A DNA stretch of 16,919 bases from JAWXBM01 sp034440115 (GTDB lineage Bacteria > Pseudomonadota > Gammaproteobacteria > Xanthomonadales > SZUA-36). Shown one piece after another: positions 1 through 8,000 of the stretch; position 1 is the stretch's first letter; each line of letters begins with the position of its first letter. A model generated the notes under the pieces. That model saw only the letters and a list, made by a program, of their open reading frames with translations. It did no database searches and was not told where the DNA came from. The position numbers and the translations under genes were made by a program. The DNA lies in contig JAWXBM010000047.1 in NCBI GenBank assembly GCA_034440115.1, positions 1-16,919 on the forward strand, written 5' to 3'.

Positions 1-1
1 C

Positions 2-1192
<1,191 letters not shown>

Positions 1193-1380
1193 TTTGTAGG
1201 AGCGCGTTTTTTTGTGCACGACTGCATGGATGCAGGAGGTAGAGCAACGCAGGAGCAGTTGCCGAGGGATGCACTTAGATAGCGAAGCACACGGGATGTG
1301 CGAGAGCTATCCGCGCGATTTACGAGCGCCCGAGACATGGCGATTTATGAATAGCGAGTACTTTTAAGGTTTGAAACGAC
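1193..1380. repeat. Gap between tufB and tRNA-Trp with degenerate GGATGYR repeat units
   Basis: No gene is seen in this 188-bp gap. It contains three related units: GGATGCA at 1228-1234, GGATGCA at 1267-1273 and GGATGTG at 1294-1300. Each is followed within a few bases by a TAGAGC, TAGATAGC or GAGAGC sequence. Two units form short palindromes: CTGCAT-GG-ATGCAG at 1222-1235 and GCACA-5 nt-TGTGC at 1287-1301. This looks like a small interspersed intergenic repeat of the kind common in gammaproteobacterial genomes, but I cannot assign it to a named family. A T7 run at 1207-1213 has no stem before it, so I do not call a terminator. No convincing promoter for the tRNA was found. Confidence 0.4.
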
Positions 1381-1456
1381 AGGCCAGTAGCTCAATTGGC
1401 AGAGCGGCGGTCTCCAAAACCGCAGGTTGGGGGTTCGATTCCCTCCTGGCCTGCCA
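1381..1456 (+). tRNA. tRNA-Trp (anticodon CCA)
   Basis: The 76-nt cloverleaf is complete. The acceptor arms AGGCCAG and CTGGCCT pair perfectly over seven bases. The D-stem is GCTC/GAGC. The anticodon stem GCGGT/ACCGC encloses the loop CTCCAAA, with anticodon CCA at 1414-1416. The T-stem GGGGG/CCCTC (one G-U pair) encloses TTCGATT. Discriminator G is followed by an encoded CCA tail at 1454-1456. It reads UGG codons. It sits between tufB and secE, only 36 bp before the secE start, so it is probably processed from a transcript shared with its neighbours. Confidence 0.98.
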
Positions 1457-1492
1457 CTGAGCCGGTCAAAAAAGGCGTGCAATCTACAGAAC

Positions 1493-1876
1493 ATGAGTAC
1501 GAAAGCAGAAATAACTGAAAAGTCCCAGGTTGCCAACACATTGTTGTTGGCCTTGTCCGCGATTCTGCTGTTGGGTGGAGTAGCTGGATACTATTACTTT
1601 CAAGACGCCTGGATTACCCCGGTTCGGGTGGTCAGCCTGATTGTTATTGTTTTTGTTGCGTCGTTAATCGCTGCGCAATCGGTATCGGGTGCAACGTTTT
1701 TTCGCTTCATCAAGGAATCGGATATTGAGCGGCGCAAAGTAGTTTGGCCGACTCATCAGGAGACTTTACAGACTTCTTTAATGGTCATTATTGTGACCGT
1801 GTTGATTTCTTTGTTTCTGGCTGCGGTTGACTGGGGGCTGGGCGCCTTGGTTCGTAGCCTGGTCGGAGGTTCCTGA
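1493..1876 (+). CDS. secE: Preprotein translocase subunit SecE
   Basis: SecE clamps the two halves of SecY in the inner-membrane SecYEG protein-export channel. The 127-aa protein has three hydrophobic segments at about residues 14-36, 43-62 and 95-117, which is the E. coli three-helix type rather than the single-helix type of many bacteria. The conserved cytoplasmic amphipathic stretch is at about 70-90 and contains the signature ERRKVVWPT. I start at the ATG of MSTKAEI. The open frame extends upstream, but an earlier start would lie inside tRNA-Trp. The Shine-Dalgarno sequence is weak: the nearest purine run (AAGG, 1472-1475) is 17 bases away. nusG starts three bases after its stop, the classic secE-nusG pair. 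Confidence 0.95.
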   Translation: MSTKAEITEKSQVANTLLLALSAILLLGGVAGYYYFQDAWITPVRVVSLIVIVFVASLIAAQSVSGATFFRFIKESDIERRKVVWPTHQETLQTSLMVIIVTVLISLFLAAVDWGLGALVRSLVGGS

Positions 1877-1879
1877 GTA

Positions 1880-2413
1880 ATGGCAAAGCGCTGGTATGTC
1901 GTTCATGCTTATTCAGGTTTTGAAAAGCAGGTAAAACGTTCTATGGAAGACCGCATTATGCGGGCTGAAATGGAAGAGCAGTTTGGCGAAATCCTGGTTC
2001 CAACCGAAGAAGTGGTGGAAATGAAAGGCGGCCAGAAGCGTCGTTCAGATCGTAAGTTTTTCCCTGGCTATGTGCTGGTAGAAATGGAAATGACCGATGA
2101 ATCCTGGCATCTGGTCAAGGATGTACCCAAAGTGATGGGTTTCATCGGTGGCACCGCGGACAGGCCCGCGCCCATAAGCAAAAAAGAAGCGGAGACTATT
2201 CTCAACCGCGTAAAAGAAGGTGTGGACAAACCGCGTCCCAAAGTTTTGTTCGAGCCAGGTGAAATGGTTCGTGTTGTCGATGGTCCGTTCAACGACTTCA
2301 ATGGCGTTGTTGAAGGCGTAGACTACGACAAGAGCAGGCTGAAAGTTGCTGTACTGATTTTTGGTCGTTCAACGCCAGTGGAACTTGAGTTTCACCAGGT
2401 TGAGAAGTCCTGA
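1880..2413 (+). CDS. nusG: Transcription termination/antitermination factor NusG
   Basis: NusG binds RNA polymerase, suppresses pausing, and links it to Rho or to ribosomal protein S10. The 177-aa product has the usual length. The N-terminal NGN domain shows WYVVHAYSGFEKQV at residues 5-18 and FFPGYVLVEM at 60-69. The C-terminal KOW domain is at about 125-160, with GPFNDFNGVV in its core. It starts three bases after the secE stop, with a strong Shine-Dalgarno GGAGGT at 1865-1870 lying inside the end of secE, so translation is probably coupled. The 118-bp gap after it separates it from the ribosomal protein genes. Confidence 0.97.
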   Translation: MAKRWYVVHAYSGFEKQVKRSMEDRIMRAEMEEQFGEILVPTEEVVEMKGGQKRRSDRKFFPGYVLVEMEMTDESWHLVKDVPKVMGFIGGTADRPAPISKKEAETILNRVKEGVDKPRPKVLFEPGEMVRVVDGPFNDFNGVVEGVDYDKSRLKVAVLIFGRSTPVELEFHQVEKS

Positions 2414-2448
2414 AGATCAAATTGTAATCCCTGGCTGCGTGCGGTCGG

Positions 2449-2475
2449 GTTTGTAAACGCGCCAATGGCGCAAAC
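2449..2475 (+). promoter_or_regulatory. Stem-loop between nusG and rplK
   Basis: GCGCC at 2459-2463 pairs with GGCGC at 2467-2471 across the loop AAT. Flanking GTTT (2449-2452) and AAAC (2472-2475) can extend the stem if a six-base bulge is allowed. No T-run follows, so it is not a normal intrinsic terminator. It may be a processing site or a weak pause between nusG and the rplKA unit. I found no clear promoter in this gap. Confidence 0.35.
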
Positions 2476-2481
2476 AACGAC

Positions 2482-2518
2482 GGGGAGCTGGTTCATAAGT
2501 TGAACAGCGGTTGAACCC
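2482..2518 (+). promoter_or_regulatory. Probable L1-binding translational operator upstream of rplK
   Basis: An asymmetric stem-loop can form. The outer stem is GGG (within 2482-2485) with CCC (2516-2518). An internal loop is short on the 5' side and has GGTTGAA on the 3' side (2509-2515). The inner stem is GCT plus GTTCA (2487-2489, 2491-2495) with TGAAC plus AGC (2501-2508), leaving one bulged G and the loop TAAGT. The short 5' strand (GGAG) and the long 3' strand ending in UUGAA resemble the L1-binding region of 23S rRNA (helices 76-77). L1 represses its own L11-L1 mRNA by binding such a mimic. It lies directly before the rplK Shine-Dalgarno GGGGAG (2519-2524), the expected place. The structure was worked out by eye. 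Confidence 0.5.
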
Positions 2519-2531
2519 GGGGAGATGAAAA

Positions 2532-2966
2532 ATGGCCAAGAAGGTCACAGCCTATATCAAGCTGCAAGTAAAGGCTGGTCAAGCCAACCCCAGCCCACCG
2601 GTAGGTCCTGCTTTGGGGCAACACGGTGTGAACATTATGGAATTCTGTAAGGCATTCAACGCCAAGACACAGGGCCTGGAACCAGGTCTGCCTACACCTG
2701 TGGTTATCACGGTTTATTCAGATCGCAGTTTCACCTTTATCACCAAGACGCCGCCTGCGGCTGTTTTGTTGATGAAAGCCGTCGGAATTCCCAAAGGTAG
2801 TGGTGAACCCAACACCAAGAAAGTGGGCACCGTTTCCCGCGAGCAACTGGAAGAAATTGCCAAGGTCAAACAACCTGATATTACGGCTGCCAGCATGGAT
2901 GCCGCAGTACGGACCATCGCCGGTTCAGCTCGCAGCATGGGCTTGAATGTGACGGGAGTCGAATAA
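2532..2966 (+). CDS. rplK: 50S ribosomal protein L11
   Basis: L11 binds the GTPase-associated region of 23S rRNA at the base of the stalk. It takes part in EF-G action and RelA activation. The 144-aa protein is two residues longer than the E. coli one. It shows the N-terminal proline loop SPPVGPALGQ at residues 21-30 (the prolines sit at the thiostrepton site) and the C-terminal rRNA-binding end with GSARSMGLNV. The start is supported by Shine-Dalgarno GGGGAG at 2519-2524, seven bases before the ATG. The stop overlaps the rplA start by one base (TAATG), which implies translational coupling. Confidence 0.97.
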   Translation: MAKKVTAYIKLQVKAGQANPSPPVGPALGQHGVNIMEFCKAFNAKTQGLEPGLPTPVVITVYSDRSFTFITKTPPAAVLLMKAVGIPKGSGEPNTKKVGTVSREQLEEIAKVKQPDITAASMDAAVRTIAGSARSMGLNVTGVE

Positions 2967-3661
2967 TGGCCAGGATTAGTAAAAGAATGAAAGCCATCCG
3001 CAGTCAGGTTGAAACAGGAAAGGCATATACGCTGGACGAAGCTCTGGAAATGCTTAAGCAGGCCAGCAAAATCAAGTTTGTGGAATCTGTTGACGTGGCT
3101 GTGCGACTTGGAGTTGATCCGCGCAAATCGGAGCAAAATGTACGAGGTTCTACAGTACTGCCTAACGGCACTGGCAAAAAAGTGCGTGTGGCGGTGTTCG
3201 CCCAGAGTGAAAATGCAGAGAAGGCTTTAGCAGCTGGCGCAGACGTGGTCGGTATGGACGACCTGCATGACAGTATGAAGGCGGGCGATCTGAACTACGA
3301 CGTAGTGATTGCTACGCCGGACGCCATGCGCGTAGTCGGCAAACTAGGCCAGGTTCTGGGCCCGCGTGGATTGATGCCGAATCCAAAGGTTGGAACGGTT
3401 ACTACCGATGTTGAGACAGCCGTAAAGAATGCCAAGGCAGGTCAGGTACGTTATCGCACCGATAAAGCCGGCATCATTCATTCAACTATTGGCAAGGCCA
3501 GTTTCGAAGTCGATGCGCTTAAAGGCAATCTGTCAGCCCTGCTGAAAGATCTGGTCAAGCTGAAACCCGCTGCGGCCAAAGGCGCTTACCTGCAGAAGAT
3601 ATCGCTGTCAACGACCATGGGCCCTGGCATCGTGGTTGATCAGTCCAGCGTTAGTTATTGA
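2966..3661 (+). CDS. rplA: 50S ribosomal protein L1
   Basis: L1 forms the mobile stalk at the E site of the large subunit and is the autoregulator of the rplKA mRNA. The 231-aa length is normal. The conserved motif GPRGLMPNPKVGT is at residues 132-144, in the central domain. The ATG shares its A with the rplK stop codon. A GGGAG at 2954-2958 inside rplK can serve as ribosome-binding site. The next gene begins 214 bases later, after a structured leader. Confidence 0.97.
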   Translation: MARISKRMKAIRSQVETGKAYTLDEALEMLKQASKIKFVESVDVAVRLGVDPRKSEQNVRGSTVLPNGTGKKVRVAVFAQSENAEKALAAGADVVGMDDLHDSMKAGDLNYDVVIATPDAMRVVGKLGQVLGPRGLMPNPKVGTVTTDVETAVKNAKAGQVRYRTDKAGIIHSTIGKASFEVDALKGNLSALLKDLVKLKPAAAKGAYLQKISLSTTMGPGIVVDQSSVSY

Positions 3662-3875
3662 TTTGAAGTTTTGTATCGCGGGCCTTCGTCGGCGCGCGGT
3701 GTAGATGGGCGGGTCGACCTCTTGTGGGGCGAGACCGTCAGAGACCGCAGGTTTGAAGCAACCCCAGGGTGGCTTCGGGTAACTGCGAACCGGGTAACCG
3801 GCCGCGGCCTGCGTAGATGGAGGATCGAGTCAACAAAGCCGGATGTTCCGGTCAAAAGACTCCAGGAGGTAACCA
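3662..3875 (+). promoter_or_regulatory. L10 leader: structured 5' region of rplJ-rplL mRNA
   Basis: The 214-bp gap between rplA and rplJ holds no credible gene. In E. coli this interval carries the rplJ leader RNA, where the L10-(L12)4 complex binds to repress translation (Rfam L10_leader). Visible structure fits. GGTT-TGAAGC-AACC is a small hairpin at 3750-3763. CCGGA-TGT-TCCGG at 3839-3851 sits 12 bases before the Shine-Dalgarno. The motif GTAGATGG occurs twice (3701-3708 and 3813-3820), and CGGGTAAC occurs twice (3776-3783 and 3791-3798). AGGAGGT at 3864-3870 is a near-perfect Shine-Dalgarno five bases before rplJ. No clear sigma70 promoter was found, although E. coli has one in this interval. 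Confidence 0.7.
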
Positions 3876-4403
3876 ATGGCGCTCAATCTTGAGCAAAAGA
3901 AGGCAGTAGTTGCAGAAGTGTCCCAAGTGGCCAGTTCCGCACTTGCCGCTGTTGCCGCAGAGTATCGTGGTCTGACCGTTACGGAAATGACCGACTTACG
4001 TGTTAAAGCGCGTCAAGACGGAGTTTTTCTTAAAGTCGCCAAGAACACTCTGGTACGTAGGGCCGTAGCAGGCACCGAGTTCGAATGCATATCTGAAGCG
4101 CTGACAGGACCACTCCTGTTCGCTTTCAGTATGGAAGATCCCGGTGCGGCGGCCAGGCTGGTTAAAGACTATGCCAAGGATCACGACAAACTGATAGCCC
4201 GTTTAGTGGCCGTAGGTGGTCAGCTGTATGACGCATCCGAACTGGATCGTCTGTCCAAGCTGCCTACACGCGACCAGGCACTGGCGATATTGATGGGCGT
4301 AATGAAAGCGCCGATCGAAAAGTTTGTTCGCACCCTGGCAGAACCTCACGCCAAGCTGGTACGTACCGTGGCTGCAGTGCGAGATGTAAAGCAAGCTGCT
4401 TAA
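3876..4403 (+). CDS. rplJ: 50S ribosomal protein L10
   Basis: L10 anchors the L7/L12 dimers to the ribosome, forming the stalk that recruits translation GTPases. With L7/L12 it represses its own mRNA. The 175-aa protein has the conserved N-terminal globular domain, with EYRGLTVTEMTDLR at about residues 28-41 and KVAKNTLVRRA at about 53-63. A long C-terminal helical part (about 130-175) follows, where L12 dimers bind. It is about ten residues longer than the E. coli protein, mostly at the C-terminus. The strong AGGAGGT and the alignment of MALNLEQKK with family N-termini support the start. Confidence 0.96.
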   Translation: MALNLEQKKAVVAEVSQVASSALAAVAAEYRGLTVTEMTDLRVKARQDGVFLKVAKNTLVRRAVAGTEFECISEALTGPLLFAFSMEDPGAAARLVKDYAKDHDKLIARLVAVGGQLYDASELDRLSKLPTRDQALAILMGVMKAPIEKFVRTLAEPHAKLVRTVAAVRDVKQAA

Positions 4404-4458
4404 TTTTTTAACTATTTTAAGGGTTTAACGACCCCCGACATTTAACTGGGAGACGACA

Positions 4459-4833
4459 ATGGCCGTTTCAAAAGATGATATTTTGGAAACCATTTCAAAT
4501 ATGAGCGTAATGGAGGTTGTAGACCTCATCAGCGCAATGGAAGAGAAGTTTGGTGTTTCTGCGGCTGCGGCAGTTGCCGTTGCAGCAGGCCCGGCAGCTG
4601 AAGCTGTCGCTGCTGAAGAGCAGACCGAGTTCAACGTAGTTCTGGCCTCATTCGGAGCCAACAAGGTCTCAGTGATCAAGGTAGTTCGCGAGATTACTGG
4701 CCTTGGTCTGAAAGAAGCCAAAGATCTGGTTGAAAGTGCCCCTTCTGTTGTCAAGGAAGCAGTTTCAAAAGCTGAAGCAGATACGCTTAAGAAGAAACTC
4801 GAAGAAGCAGGCGCTTCTGTCGAGATCAAGTAA
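4459..4833 (+). CDS. rplL: 50S ribosomal protein L7/L12
   Basis: This is the multicopy stalk protein that stimulates GTP hydrolysis by EF-Tu and EF-G. The 124-aa protein has the usual three parts: an N-terminal dimerisation helix pair (about 1-32), an alanine-rich flexible hinge (about 33-54), and the C-terminal factor-binding domain (about 56-124). That domain contains KVSVIKVVREITGLGLKEAK at 69-88. The start has Shine-Dalgarno GGGAGA at 4448-4453. The 55-bp gap after rplJ has no terminator. L7/L12 is made in several-fold excess over L10, and the good ribosome-binding site fits this. Confidence 0.97.
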   Translation: MAVSKDDILETISNMSVMEVVDLISAMEEKFGVSAAAAVAVAAGPAAEAVAAEEQTEFNVVLASFGANKVSVIKVVREITGLGLKEAKDLVESAPSVVKEAVSKAEADTLKKKLEEAGASVEIK

Positions 4834-4860
4834 TATCCACCCTCTTAATCAGGGTTAAAA

Positions 4861-5029
4861 ACGGAGTGGGCTGGGGACGAAAGTCTCCGGTCCGTTCCTG
4901 TTTGCGCTAAAGCGCAAATGGCCAGGTGCTGAGCTGTTCCGGATTTGGTTCCAGAATAGTTGATTGTATAGCAGCACGAATTCGTCCCGGCCAAACAGAA
5001 CACAGGGACGGAGCTGGTTTAGTAACCAG
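4861..5029 (+). promoter_or_regulatory. rplL-rpoB intergenic leader with four consecutive stem-loops
   Basis: The 231-bp gap has no gene but folds repeatedly. Hairpin 1: ACGGA (4861-4865) with TCCGT (4891-4895), enclosing GGGGAC/GTCTCC closed by a GAAA tetraloop (4873-4888). Hairpin 2: TTTGCGC-TAAA-GCGCAAA at 4901-4918, perfect. Hairpin 3: CGTCCC (4983-4988) with GGGACG (5005-5010). Hairpin 4: CTGGTT-TAGT-AACCAG at 5014-5029, perfect. None is followed by a convincing T-run. In E. coli the same gap holds a partial terminator and an RNase III site that lower rpoBC expression relative to the ribosomal genes. A similar attenuation or processing role is inferred here, not shown. Confidence 0.55.
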
Positions 5030-5064
5030 AGTGACCAATGATCGCAAACGAGGCGGGTTCAAAC

Positions 5065-8000
5065 ATGAGTTATTCTTTCACGGAAAAAAAGCGCATTCGT
5101 AAGGATTTCGGTAAAAGGAAATCCGTTCTAGACGTGCCTTTCCTGCTCGAGACGCAGATCCGTTCCTATCAGGAATTCCTGCAAGAAGAAGTGCCTGAAG
5201 ATGACCGCAGGGACCGTGGTTTGCACGGTGCACTGAAATCGGTTTTTCCGATCGTATCTTATTCAGGGAACGCAGCGCTTGAGTATGTTAGCTACAAGCT
5301 GGGTGATCCCGCGTTTGATGTCAAGGAGTGCAAACTCCGCGGCATGTCCTATGGTGCACCACTGCGCGTTAAAGTACGCTTGGTGATCTACGACAAGGAC
5401 AGCTCGGCCAAGGTCAAGCCGGTCAAGTTTGTGAAAGAACAGGAAGTCTACATGGGCGATTTGCCGCTCATGACGGACACCGGAACATTTATCGTGAATG
5501 GTACCGAGCGCGTTATCGTGTCTCAGCTACACCGTTCGCCAGGTGTGTTTTTCGACCACGACAAGGGCAAAACACACTCGAGCGGAAAACTGTTGTTTTC
5601 TGCACGCGTCATTCCTTACCGCGGCTCCTGGCTGGATTTCGAATTCGATCCCAAGGACTGCATTTTTACGCGCATAGATCGCCGCCGTAAGCTGCCAGTG
5701 ACTATCCTGTTGCGCGCTCTGGGCATGGGCGACGAAGAAATTCTGGATCGTTTCTTTGACAAGAGCTTTCTGACGCTGAAGAAAGAAGGTGCCAAGCTGG
5801 ACCTGATTCCCAGTCGTCTGCGTGGCGATACCGCGCTGTCCGACATCGTCGGTAAAAAGAAAGACATCATCGTGCCAGCAGGTAAGCGTATTACCGCTCG
5901 TCAAGTGAAGCTGATTGAAGAAGCGGGCATCAAGTCACTGGATGTTCCAGATGAATATATGATTGGCAAAGTTATTGCCACTGACATCGTTGAGAAAGAG
6001 TCCGGTGAATTGCTCGCCAAAGCCAACGCCGAGATCACTGAAGAGTTACTCGAAGTACTGCGTGAAGCCGGAGTAAAAGCTATTGCAGTGTTGTACATCA
6101 ACGATCTGGACCAGGGCCCCTATATTTCCAGCACTCTGGGTATCGACCCCACCAGCAATGAACTGGAAGCGCTGGTTGAGATCTATCGCATGATGCGCCC
6201 GGGTGAGCCACCTACCAAGGATGCCGCTCAAAACCTGTTCAAGAATCTGTTCTTCTCAGAAGACCGATACGACCTGTCTGCTGTTGGCCGCATGAAATTC
6301 AACCGTCGCGTTGGCCGCAAGGAAGTTGAAGGATCCGGTGTTCTGGATCGCGAAGATATTCTGGAAGTACTGCGTGTACTGATCGATATTCGCAACGGCA
6401 AGGGCGGCGTGGATGACATCGATCATTTGGGCAACCGTCGTGTTCGTAGTGTTGGAGAAATGGCCGAGAACGTGTTCCGCGTGGGCTTGGTGCGTGTTGA
6501 ACGTGCTGTGCGTGAACGTTTGTCCGTGGCTGAAAGCGAGGGCTTGTCGCCGCAGGAACTGATCAATGCCAAACCTGTTGCAGCTGCAGTCAAGGAGTTC
6601 TTCGGGTCTTCGCAGTTGAGCCAGTTTATGGATCAGAACAACCCGTTGTCTGAAGTAACGCATAAACGTCGCGTGTCTGCGTTGGGGCCAGGTGGTTTGA
6701 CCCGTGAGCGCGCTGGTTTCGAAGTGCGTGATGTGCATCCGACTCACTACGGTCGTGTTTGCCCGATTGAAACACCTGAAGGTCCGAACATCGGCCTGAT
6801 CAATTCTCTGTCGGTTTACGCCCGGACCAATGATTACGGCTTCCTGGAAACACCTTATCGCAAGGTCGCAAACAGTAAAGTGCAAAACGAAGTTGAATAC
6901 CTGTCTGCCATTGAAGAAGGCGATTTCGTAATTGCCCAGGCTAACGCTGAACTGGACAAGAATGGCAAGTTTGTCGATGAGTTCATTCCTTGTCGTTACC
7001 AGGGTGAATTCACCTTGAAAGAGCCGTCCGATATCAGCTTCATGGACGTTTCACCCAAACAGATCGTTTCGGTTGCTGCATCGCTGGTTCCATTTCTGGA
7101 GCATGATGACGCCAACCGCGCATTGATGGGTTCCAACATGCAGCGTCAGGCTGTACCTACGCTCAGGGCTGAAAAGCCATTGGTAGGCACCGGTATGGAG
7201 CGCTCAGTTGCAACCGATTCGGGTGTAACTGCGGTCGCCAAGCGTGGCGGTATCGTTGACCAGGTCGATGCGGGCCGTATCGTGGTCCGTGCGAACGAAG
7301 TTGAAGTGAAAGTGGGTGACCCAGGTGTGGACATTTACAACCTCACCAAGTACCAGCGTTCCAACCAGAATACTTGTATCAATCAACGTCCTCTGGTCAA
7401 TGTGGGGGATAAGGTTGCGGCCGGTGACGTATTGGCGGACGGCCCCTCAACCGATCTGGGCGAGCTGGCACTGGGCCAGAACATGCTGGTCGCGTTCATG
7501 CCCTGGAACGGCTACAACTTCGAAGATTCGATCCTGATTTCGGAACGAGTCGTAACAGAAGACCGGTTCACCACCATTCACATCGAAGAATTGACCTGTG
7601 TGGCCCGTGATACCAAGCTGGGCTCGGAAGAAATTACCGCCGATATCCCCAACGTGGGTGAGCACAATCTGAACAAGCTGGATCAATCCGGCATTGTATA
7701 TATCGGTGCTGAAGTATCCGCTGGTGACATCCTGGTCGGCAAGGTAACGCCTAAGGGCGAAACCCAGTTGACTCCGGAAGAGAAACTGCTGCGTGCCATT
7801 TTCGGCGAGAAAGCCTCGGACGTAAAAGACACGTCCTTGCGCGTACCCTCCGGCATGGATGGAACAGTGATCGACGTACAGGTTTTCACCCGCGACGGTG
7901 TGGACAAAGATGCCCGGGCTGTTTCCATTGAAAAGGAACAGTTGCGCCAGGTTCGCAAGGATCTTGATGACCAATTACGCATTGTTGAAGGCGCAATTTA

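Noticed and set aside
1200..1213. T7 run shortly after the tufB stop as a terminator
   Set aside because: No stem of useful length precedes the T-run, so read-through into tRNA-Trp and secE is more likely.
1319..1351. Possible promoter TTTACG / TATGAA before tRNA-Trp
   Set aside because: The spacer would be 21 bp and both boxes match the consensus poorly.
1345..1539. Minus-strand open frame encoding a peptide with GGNRTPNLRFWRPPLCQLSYW
   Set aside because: It is the antisense of tRNA-Trp. This peptide string is a familiar false protein in databases.
3671..3892. Plus-strand 73-aa frame across the L10 leader
   Set aside because: It runs into rplJ in another frame, has no ribosome-binding site or known homology, and the region is explained by leader RNA.
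4945..4972. Possible weak promoter (TTGGTT / TATAGC) before rpoB
   Set aside because: Only three of six matches in the -35 box, and the hairpins there explain the region better.
6601..6700. Rifampicin or streptomycin resistance mutations in rpoB and rpsL
   Set aside because: The key residues checked (RpoB Gln520, Asp523, His533, Ser538; S12 Lys43, Lys88) are all the sensitive type.
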